Notes under the pieces: generated by a model | Told to the model about the DNA's origin: nothing | Seen by the model: only the letters and a program-made list of their open reading frames with translations | Databases searched by the model: none | Shown: piece by piece, positions 24,599-30,080 of the stretch | Position numbering within the stretch: position 1 is the first letter of the stretch | How the letters are laid out: each line of letters opens with the position of its first letter | Origin: CAIOZA01 sp964464375 | Lineage (GTDB): Bacteria; Bacteroidota; Ignavibacteria; Kapaibacteriales; UBA2268 | Assembly: GCA_964464375.1 (NCBI GenBank) | Contig: CAYXFU010000039.1 | Location: 1-30,080, forward strand | Direction of reading: 5' to 3' | Length of the DNA: 30,080 nt | Translations under genes and position numbers: made by a program

Positions 24599-25483
24599 AT
24601 GCATTTCAAGAAATTTTTATTTTTTAGCTTTTCTATATGTTTGTTCTTTGTCTCATGTTCTAATAAGAAGGATTTGAATAATCCAATTCAAACAAACTTA
24701 ATAACAATACAAAACGTAGATTGGTTAACCTATAACTGGTTCCCTAGAGGCAATATTAATCCAAGTAATCAACAAAACCCTTATGATTCCATAGGTCTTA
24801 AACATAATACAGCTTTGGACTTCTATATTTCAAGAGAAAGCACAAATATGTATTATCAAACTTGGAATGAATTTAAGGATAGTGTTTGTATTCGCATTGC
24901 TGACTTTGCTTTTATTAAGGGATACTGTCAAGATAAAAATATATTATATAACCAAATAAGAAATCCATTCTATAATCCTCCACTCACTTATGAAGAATTA
25001 GCCGTTCAAAATTCTGAAAGCCTGATCAGTGCTAATTTTAAAAATTCCATTTTAAATTATATGCTAGTTGATAGCATTGGTATGTTAAAATCGATTCAAA
25101 GTTGGGTCGATACTCTTAAAACAATTGAAACAAATATCATTAATAATAGTTTTAGTGTTAGCTTTAATTCTAATGAAAAGGAAGATGTATTAGTATATTG
25201 TTCAGTTCTTAGATATAGTTTGGTTTATTGGCATGAAGTTGATTCTAGCATTAGAACAGATTATGAATTGTCTGGTTTTTCTCACGATTCTAGCGGTACG
25301 ATACAGCATGATATTCCATGTAAAACTAGAGCACAATATGATGCTGATTGGGCAAAAACACATCCTACAGATCCAGCTTTAACAGCTTCAGCTTATTCTG
25401 CAGTCGCCAAAGGAATTGCTAATGCTGCGCACAAAGTTGGTGATGTATTAGTAGCAATTGGCAAATGGTTTCAAAGTTGGTAA
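24599..25483 (+). CDS. Hypothetical lipoprotein with helical C-terminus
   Basis: 294 residues. The signal peptide (about 4-19) ends in the lipobox FVSC, lipid-anchoring Cys20, followed by SNKKD. The body (30-255) is rich in Asn, Tyr and Ser and resembles no family I know. The last 33 residues (about 262-294) change character: Ala/Gly-rich and probably an amphipathic helix, with GIANAAHKVGDV and a terminal GKWFQSW. That tail is reminiscent of membrane-active peptides, but this is only a resemblance. The gene has its own promoter, is markedly AT-rich, and precedes an ABC ATPase and permease on the same strand after 105 bases. Possible roles: a surface lipoprotein handled by the transporter, a partner in resistance, or a toxin-like precursor. 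None is established. Confidence 0.72.
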   Translation: MHFKKFLFFSFSICLFFVSCSNKKDLNNPIQTNLITIQNVDWLTYNWFPRGNINPSNQQNPYDSIGLKHNTALDFYISRESTNMYYQTWNEFKDSVCIRIADFAFIKGYCQDKNILYNQIRNPFYNPPLTYEELAVQNSESLISANFKNSILNYMLVDSIGMLKSIQSWVDTLKTIETNIINNSFSVSFNSNEKEDVLVYCSVLRYSLVYWHEVDSSIRTDYELSGFSHDSSGTIQHDIPCKTRAQYDADWAKTHPTDPALTASAYSAVAKGIANAAHKVGDVLVAIGKWFQSW

Positions 25484-25588
25484 TGATTTTTATAATTTGG
25501 CTCTGAATAAGAGGTTCATTTAATCAGACTGATAAGTGCATTTACTATCTTTATATTCAATCAGGGCTCAATTGCTAATAACAATATT

Positions 25589-26287
25589 ATGTCAATAGAA
25601 TTTAACAATATTTTATATAAGTACCCGACTGGTAAATTTGAATTATTTTTAAATGATATAAAAATTGAACCTAGTTCTATCACTTGTGTTATTGGGCCCA
25701 ATGGCATGGGTAAAACAACAATGTTATATTTACTTGCCAATCTTTATAAACCTCAGAAAGGTTGTGTCATTATTGATGGCCTAAATTATAAAGAAAATAG
25801 TTTAGAAATATTTAAAAATTCTTATTTTTCAGTTGATTATCCCACTTTTTATGAGAATTTAAGCGGTTATTCAAATCTAAAAATTCAATGCCTTTATAGA
25901 AATATTACAGAAAAAAGGATTAAAGAAGTTTTTGATATAGTTGGAATAGAAAACAACAATAAAAAATATAAAATGTTTTCGGCTGGTATGAAGCAAAAAC
26001 TTAACATTGCTGCTTCTTTATTATCAAATCCAAAATTAATTGTATTAGATGAGCCATTTAATGGACTTGATCCAGGTGCTGTTATTAATTTGAAAAAAAT
26101 TCTAATTGATTTGAATGAAAACAATGGTACAACTATAGTTATTTCAACTCATTTATTAAACGAAGCTGATTCATTTTGTACAAATTATTGCATTATGGAT
26201 AATGGCAAAATTGTCGAAAATAGGAAATTTGATAATAGTATTGAAAAACTCGAATCTATTTATAAAAGTGCTTTTTTCATTGATTAA
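25589..26287 (+). CDS. ABC transporter ATP-binding protein
   Basis: A 232-residue ATPase subunit. Walker A is GPNGMGKTT at 36-44, the signature motif reads SAGMKQKL at 131-138 (SAGMK in place of LSGGQ, common in BcrA/CcmA-type exporters), Walker B is LIVLDEP at 150-156 with Glu155, and the switch His is His188 in STHLL. It is complete and should hydrolyse ATP. It is followed 9 bases later by its permease, forming an ABC-2-like exporter. The coding sequence is visibly more AT-rich than the rfb genes downstream. Substrate unknown: BcrA-like ATPases often export or confer immunity to peptides and antibiotics, which is only a guide here. Confidence 0.93.
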   Translation: MSIEFNNILYKYPTGKFELFLNDIKIEPSSITCVIGPNGMGKTTMLYLLANLYKPQKGCVIIDGLNYKENSLEIFKNSYFSVDYPTFYENLSGYSNLKIQCLYRNITEKRIKEVFDIVGIENNNKKYKMFSAGMKQKLNIAASLLSNPKLIVLDEPFNGLDPGAVINLKKILIDLNENNGTTIVISTHLLNEADSFCTNYCIMDNGKIVENRKFDNSIEKLESIYKSAFFID

Positions 26288-26296
26288 TCGCCATAA

Positions 26297-27166
26297 ATGA
26301 ATAAATTTAATAATATCTATAAACAGAAAGTTAGTTTAGGGGAAATATTAATTGCTTTTAAGGATTATGTTGCGTGTACTAAATGTGAACTATTAAAACT
26401 CAATCACATCAAATTATCACTTATTGTTCTTATTATTACATTAATTAGTGTCGCTTTTACATATTTTATTAACCTGATGAATATCGAAGAACACGTAATA
26501 GCATTAAATTCGGATAAATTAATTTATGATTTGCACCTAAAAATATTTTTATTTATTTCCTTTCCATTAATTAATTCCTTTTTTGCTTCGAAATTGTATA
26601 AATTGGAATTTTCTAATAATACTAAAAGAGCAATATATACCTTACCTATTAAAAGGTCGATGTTCTTTTTTTCAAAATTATCCGTTGTAATTCTATATAA
26701 TTTATTTGCATTATTAATCCTTGGCATAATTGTAATTTCATTAAGACAGTATTATATGTCTTCTTTCGGAGTACATTTTAGCTTAACAATTAATGATCTT
26801 GCTTATATGGTCTTAAGCTCCGTAATTGTAGTAATTGCTGCAGTTCCTATATTATCCTTACATTTATGGTTTTCTTCTATAAAATTATCCTCTTTATTGA
26901 ATATCGTAGTATTAATTGGAATAACAGCAAGTTCTGCATTTTTGTATATTAAACATCTACCAAATCAATGGTATAATATTTATTTGTATCCTTTATCTGC
27001 GCAAAAAAATTTTAGTAAGGAAACATATCATTTCCTTACTTCTTCTGATTGGAAATGGTTTTACCAAGATAGTTTTGATTTTATTATTTTTTCTACTTTC
27101 ATGTTTACGTGTGCATTTTTTTTCTTAATTACTAATTTTATTAATAAAGTTGATTCAAAATATTAA
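26297..27166 (+). CDS. ABC-2-type permease
   Basis: 289 residues with six predicted membrane segments at about 40-60, 82-100, 123-149, 167-192, 200-218 and 262-282, the typical topology of an ABC-2 permease subunit. The segment before TM3, YTLPIKRSMFFFSKL, fits the cytoplasmic coupling region (an LPI/P-R motif before 'xxxSK' is common in ABC-2 permeases). Together with the ATPase 9 bases upstream it forms a transporter. There is no large extracytoplasmic domain, so it is not a MacB/LolE type. The gene is strongly AT-rich, like its two upstream neighbours. No convincing terminator follows; only a weak ACAATTGT palindrome lies just after the stop. Confidence 0.85.
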   Translation: MNKFNNIYKQKVSLGEILIAFKDYVACTKCELLKLNHIKLSLIVLIITLISVAFTYFINLMNIEEHVIALNSDKLIYDLHLKIFLFISFPLINSFFASKLYKLEFSNNTKRAIYTLPIKRSMFFFSKLSVVILYNLFALLILGIIVISLRQYYMSSFGVHFSLTINDLAYMVLSSVIVVIAAVPILSLHLWFSSIKLSSLLNIVVLIGITASSAFLYIKHLPNQWYNIYLYPLSAQKNFSKETYHFLTSSDWKWFYQDSFDFIIFSTFMFTCAFFFLITNFINKVDSKY

Positions 27167-27224
27167 CTAAAATTACAATTGTATTTGTGCTTTTTCTAAA
27201 TTTCTTAGTTAGACGTTACAATGC

Positions 27225-27324
27225 GTTCCTACTTTAGGGACAGCAGACAGTGCATTTACAATTGAACATATCATTCTGAAGGAGCATAGCGAATTGAGAA
27301 TCCAATATTCATTAGGTTTGGATT
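27225..27324. repeat. Two short inverted repeats of dispersed type
   Basis: First, GTTCCTA (27225-27231), CTT, TAGGGAC (27235-27241) with one mismatch. Second, ATTCTGAAGGAGCATAGCGA starting at 27273, then AATCCAA (27299-27305) paired with TTGGATT (27318-27324). The second shares ATTCTGAA and GAATCC with the element at 23356-23423, suggesting the same family. They separate the AT-rich ABC module from the rhamnose genes. The remaining part of the 327-base gap 27167-27493 shows no gene. Confidence 0.5.
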
Positions 27325-27493
27325 TTTACATTTATTTAGAATGTTTATCAAGTCTGTCTTTCACGCCACCTCCTTTATAAGAATCCACTTATAATATCTA
27401 TTTCTTAATTTTTGATTCTTTGTTAAAATGATTAATATTTTTTAAAATTGAACTTTTCTGTATTTGTATTGTATTAATTAACGGAATTATTAA

Positions 27494-28066
27494 ATGGGTT
27501 TAAAATTATTAGATGAAAAATTAAATGGGTTGATGCTTTTTGAGCCTTCGTTTTTTGAGGATGACCGCGGGTTCTTTATGGAATCGTATAAAGCCGAGGA
27601 TTTGCTCGATTTTGGTATCAATGAGCCATTTGTACAGGACAATCATTCCGGTTCTCGAAAAGGTGTTGTGCGTGGTATGCACTTCCAATGGGATTCGCCT
27701 CAGGGAAAGTTAATCCGCGTTACTCGTGGTGAAGCTTTGGTTGTTGAAGTGGATCTCCGGAAGAATTCACCGACTTTGGGTGAACACGCTCAATTTAAAT
27801 TAAGTGAATCCAACAGACAAATGCTCTGGATTCCTGCCGGCTTTGCTAATGGATTTGCCGCATTGAGCGATTGGGTGGAAGTACAGTACAAATGTACTGC
27901 TCACTGGAACAAAACAGGCGAAGGAGCTATCCGTTGGAACGATCCTAAATTAAATATTAATTGGGGGATTGAAAATCCAATCATTTCTCAAAAGGATAAT
28001 GAAGCACAAACTTTGGAAGAATGGCTAGCTAAACCCGAATCGGATATTTTCAGAATTAAACCATAA
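27494..28066 (+). CDS. rfbC: dTDP-4-dehydrorhamnose 3,5-epimerase
   Basis: 190 residues. It epimerises dTDP-4-keto-6-deoxyglucose at C3 and C5, the third step to dTDP-L-rhamnose for O-antigen or other cell-surface glycans. The cupin core shows FEDDRGFFME, the catalytic His63 in RGMHFQ, and Tyr132 in VQYKC, both at the classical RmlC positions, with Asp at the end of the WNDPKLNINW block. The common GFAHGF motif reads GFANGF here (Asn119). Some family members have this change, so activity is still expected. It starts a three-gene operon and is followed after 12 bases by rfbA. A near match to a -7 box (TGTATTTG, 27459-27466) is upstream. Confidence 0.94.
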   Translation: MGLKLLDEKLNGLMLFEPSFFEDDRGFFMESYKAEDLLDFGINEPFVQDNHSGSRKGVVRGMHFQWDSPQGKLIRVTRGEALVVEVDLRKNSPTLGEHAQFKLSESNRQMLWIPAGFANGFAALSDWVEVQYKCTAHWNKTGEGAIRWNDPKLNINWGIENPIISQKDNEAQTLEEWLAKPESDIFRIKP

Positions 28067-28078
28067 ATATAACAAATT

Positions 28079-28963
28079 ATGACAAACAAAGGTATTATAC
28101 TCGCTGGCGGAAAAGGCACAAGACTTTACCCATTGACAACCGTCACAAGCAAACAGCTTCAGCCAATTTACGATAAGCCTATGATTTACTATCCTCTCGC
28201 TACTCTTATGCTTGGCGGTATTCGAGATGTTCTTATCATCTCAACTCCTGAGGACATCCCAAATTATGAAAAGCTTCTTGGCTCTGGTAAGCAATGGGGA
28301 ATAAATATCAGCTATAAGATTCAGCCTAAGCCCGAAGGATTGCCTCAGGCTTTCATTCTGGGGGAAGAGTTTATCGGACAGGATCAGGTTTGTCTTATAT
28401 TGGGCGATAACCTGTTTTACGGGAAATTGAATTTCTTCCACGATGCACTTTCTAAAAACACAGGTGGAACTGTCTTTGCTTATCGTGTCGATCAACCCGA
28501 AAACTATGGTGTTGTAGAATTCGATAAAACAGGTAAGGTTATCAGTATAGAAGAAAAACCGACGAATCCGAAATCGCATTATGCCATTCCCGGACTCTAT
28601 ATATTTAGTAATGAAGTTATTAAAATATCAAAAAATCTAAAACCCAGCGATCGCGGAGAACTAGAAATAACGGATATTCACAAAGAATACCTAAAGAAAT
28701 CATCATTAGGTGTCGAAATTATAGGCAGAGGTGTTGCATGGCTCGACACAGGTTCTCCATCAAATCTGATTGATGCGAGTAATTTTATTCGAGCTATAGA
28801 GCAGAGGCAAGGAAGGAAGATTGCCTGCCTGGAGGAAATAGCTCTTGTTCTTAATTTCATTTCGAAAGAGGACTATTTACAGCATGTTAATGGATTACCC
28901 GATTGCGATTACAAGAAGTATTGTCTGAATATTGTTGATGATTTTGATAATGGTTTATTATAA
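28079..28963 (+). CDS. rfbA: Glucose-1-phosphate thymidylyltransferase
   Basis: 294 residues. It makes dTDP-glucose from dTTP and glucose-1-phosphate, the committed first step of the dTDP-rhamnose pathway. Signatures: the nucleotide-binding GGKGTRLYPLT at about 10-20, SKQLQPIYDKPMIYYPL right after it, LGDNLFYG at about 108-115 with the metal-binding Asp, EEKP, and AWLDTGSP. Length and motifs match RmlA. It is the middle gene of the rfbC-rfbA-rfbD operon, separated by 12 bases upstream and 15 bases downstream. Confidence 0.96.
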   Translation: MTNKGIILAGGKGTRLYPLTTVTSKQLQPIYDKPMIYYPLATLMLGGIRDVLIISTPEDIPNYEKLLGSGKQWGINISYKIQPKPEGLPQAFILGEEFIGQDQVCLILGDNLFYGKLNFFHDALSKNTGGTVFAYRVDQPENYGVVEFDKTGKVISIEEKPTNPKSHYAIPGLYIFSNEVIKISKNLKPSDRGELEITDIHKEYLKKSSLGVEIIGRGVAWLDTGSPSNLIDASNFIRAIEQRQGRKIACLEEIALVLNFISKEDYLQHVNGLPDCDYKKYCLNIVDDFDNGLL

Positions 28964-28978
28964 TAGATTGTTTTTTAT

Positions 28979-29818
28979 ATGAAATATCTAATTCTTGGTA
29001 ATAGGGGTCAGCTTGGACTGGAATTCACAGAATATCTTACATCGAAAGGTGAAGAATTTAATGGATTTGATATTCAGGATTTCGATATAGCCGATCGCAA
29101 AAAAGTATTCGACTGCATTTCTGCGCATCTTCCAAATGTTGTTCTGAACACTGCGGCTTATACTGATGTCGATGGTTCCGAAAAGGATTATCATTCAGCT
29201 TTCAAGGTAAATGCTTTGGGAATCAAAAATATTGCTGAAGCAGCGGCTAAATATGGAACAAAGGTTGTTCATTTCAGCACGGACTATGTGTTCGATGGAA
29301 CTAAGAATACAGGACTTTATACTGAGGAAGATATTACCAAACCAATCAATATGTATGGTAAGAGTAAGTATATAGGTGAGTTATTTCTGACCGAAGAGAT
29401 GGATAATTTTTTGATTTTCCGAACCAGCTGGTTATTTGGCAAAGGACAGAATTTCTTCAATAAACTCATGGATTGGATAGCCACCAAAGAGCATATCAGA
29501 ATTTCCTGCGACGAAGTATCGGTGCCTACATGGACGCGAACCGTTGTGGAAGTTGCAGATCTGGCTATTCAAAAGGATATGAGAGGTAGATTCCACTTAA
29601 CAAATACAGGTTATGCCTCCCGCTACGAATGGGCAAAACTTATTGTTAAACTAACAGGGATCAATACAGTTTTGTATCCTGTGTCGAGGGATGACTTCAA
29701 TATGCCGGCAAAAAGACCGTATTTCTCTGCAATGAGCAATTATAAACTGGCTTACAAACTTGGGATAGAAATTCCCACATGGGAAGACGCATTCAAGGAG
29801 TATCTGAAAACTATATAG
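28979..29818 (+). CDS. rfbD: dTDP-4-dehydrorhamnose reductase
   Basis: 279 residues. It reduces dTDP-4-keto-L-rhamnose to dTDP-L-rhamnose with NAD(P)H. The Rossmann motif is GNRGQLG at 7-13, NTAAYTDVDGSE follows at about 57-68, STDYVFDG is at 100-107, and the SDR catalytic Tyr126 and Lys130 lie in MYGKSKYIGE. The order rfbC-A-D leaves rfbB (4,6-dehydratase) missing from the window. It must be encoded elsewhere for the pathway to work. The operon ends at the terminator downstream. Confidence 0.95.
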   Translation: MKYLILGNRGQLGLEFTEYLTSKGEEFNGFDIQDFDIADRKKVFDCISAHLPNVVLNTAAYTDVDGSEKDYHSAFKVNALGIKNIAEAAAKYGTKVVHFSTDYVFDGTKNTGLYTEEDITKPINMYGKSKYIGELFLTEEMDNFLIFRTSWLFGKGQNFFNKLMDWIATKEHIRISCDEVSVPTWTRTVVEVADLAIQKDMRGRFHLTNTGYASRYEWAKLIVKLTGINTVLYPVSRDDFNMPAKRPYFSAMSNYKLAYKLGIEIPTWEDAFKEYLKTI

Positions 29819-29852
29819 ACATTAATCCTGAACAATGTTAAGAATCTTAATC

Positions 29853-29888
29853 AAAGTGGCTCCAGCATTTCAGGTGGAGCCACTTTTT
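29853..29888 (+). terminator. Rho-independent terminator after rfbD
   Basis: AAAGTGGCTCCA (29853-29864) pairs perfectly over 12 bases with TGGAGCCACTTT (29875-29886), loop GCATTTCAGG, and the T-run continues to 29888. It lies 35 bases after the rfbD stop and also faces the minus-strand gene that ends at 29948. Confidence 0.88.
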
Positions 29889-29947
29889 GTTGTAATGCCT
29901 TTGTGGAGGCAGATTCCCTAAGGTTGCTCAGCACATCCTTTGAATTT

Positions 29948-30080
29948 CTACAACTTTATAAATTTGCTTACTCTATCTCCCATCCGGAAAAAATACATGC
30001 CCGGAGCCAAGCCGGAGACATTCAGCCTTACTTTTTCCCCTCCTTTCCAAGGAGGGGTGTCACGAAGTGACGGGGTGGTC
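29948..30080 (-). CDS. C-terminal end of a T9SS sorting-domain protein (partial)
   Basis: Reading the minus strand from the window edge gives an open frame of 43 residues closed by TAG at 29950-29948. The last 28 residues read VRLNVSGLAPGMYFFRMG then DRVSKFIKL, a textbook end of a T9SS type A sorting domain. The residues before it (TTPSLRDTPPWKGGEK) are encoded by the palindromic repeat at 30037-30080, which is read through in frame. The gene continues beyond the window, so its start and main domain are unknown. Confidence 0.75.
   Translation of the reverse strand, partial: TTPSLRDTPPWKGGEKVRLNVSGLAPGMYFFRMGDRVSKFIKL
30037..30080. repeat. GC-rich double palindrome inside a coding frame
   Basis: CCCCTCCTT (30037-30045) pairs with AAGGAGGGG (30049-30057), and GTCAC (30059-30063) with GTGAC (30067-30071), followed by GGGGTGGTC at the edge. 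This is a dispersed 'CCCCTCC..GGAGGGG..GTCACGAAGTGAC' type element, cut by the window end. It is translated as part of the T9SS protein end on the minus strand. Confidence 0.6.

Noticed and set aside
27459..27466. TGTATTTG as the -7 box of the rhamnose operon
   Set aside because: One mismatch in the critical TA and no -33 box at the correct distance.
1..30080. CRISPR array, tRNA, rRNA, IS element or integrase
   Set aside because: No regularly spaced direct repeats, cloverleaf-like sequence, transposase motif or attachment duplication was found on reading the window.

Overview
The window looks like a piece of chromosome from a low-GC member of the Bacteroidota / Ignavibacteriota / Kapabacteria group (FCB superphylum). 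Three proteins carry type IX secretion (T9SS) type A C-terminal sorting domains. There are good matches to the Bacteroidota promoter consensus TTTG-N(19-21)-TAnnTTTG, a bacillithiol ligase (BshC), and a gene cluster of the aryl-polyene/flexirubin type with several features typical of Bacteroidota. Most Shine-Dalgarno signals are weak. Assignment below superphylum is inference.

Layout. 1-266: array of short palindromes (REP-like). 267-1526 (-): imidazolonepropionase (hutI). 1806-3791 (+): secreted Asp-box protein with a T9SS tail, ending in a strong terminator. 3943-7527 (+): membrane GT39-like glycosyltransferase, BshC and an exported heavy-metal-binding protein, ending in a terminator that reads in both directions. 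7828-23113 (-): an almost gap-free run of 14 genes making up a polyene lipid biosynthesis and export operon. 23451-24275 (-): a T9SS-tailed protein that seems to have lost its start. 24599-27166 (+): AT-rich module of a lipoprotein, an ABC ATPase and an ABC permease. 27494-29818 (+): dTDP-L-rhamnose genes rfbC-rfbA-rfbD with a terminator. 29948-30080 (-): C-terminal end of another T9SS protein that runs off the window and carries a palindromic repeat in frame.

How the big operon may work (inference from families): a thioesterase, two complete ketosynthases, a chain-length-factor-like ketosynthase without the active-site Cys, a half-length ketosynthase, an ACP and a FabZ-type dehydratase would build a polyunsaturated chain. 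A LolA-like carrier, a lipoprotein and a giant MMPL exporter fused to an acyltransferase and a methyltransferase would finish the product and move it to the outer envelope. A glycosyltransferase, a NodB-type deacetylase, a retinol-saturase-like flavoenzyme and a C45 Ntn-hydrolase look like tailoring enzymes. No aromatic ammonia-lyase, acyl-AMP ligase, ketoreductase or DarA/DarB gene is in the window, so the aryl starter, if there is one, must come from elsewhere.

Intergenic spaces are rich in short inverted repeats of several families. Two of them sit at or inside T9SS protein genes, which is the most unusual structural signal here. No tRNA, rRNA, CRISPR array, transposase or integrase was seen.
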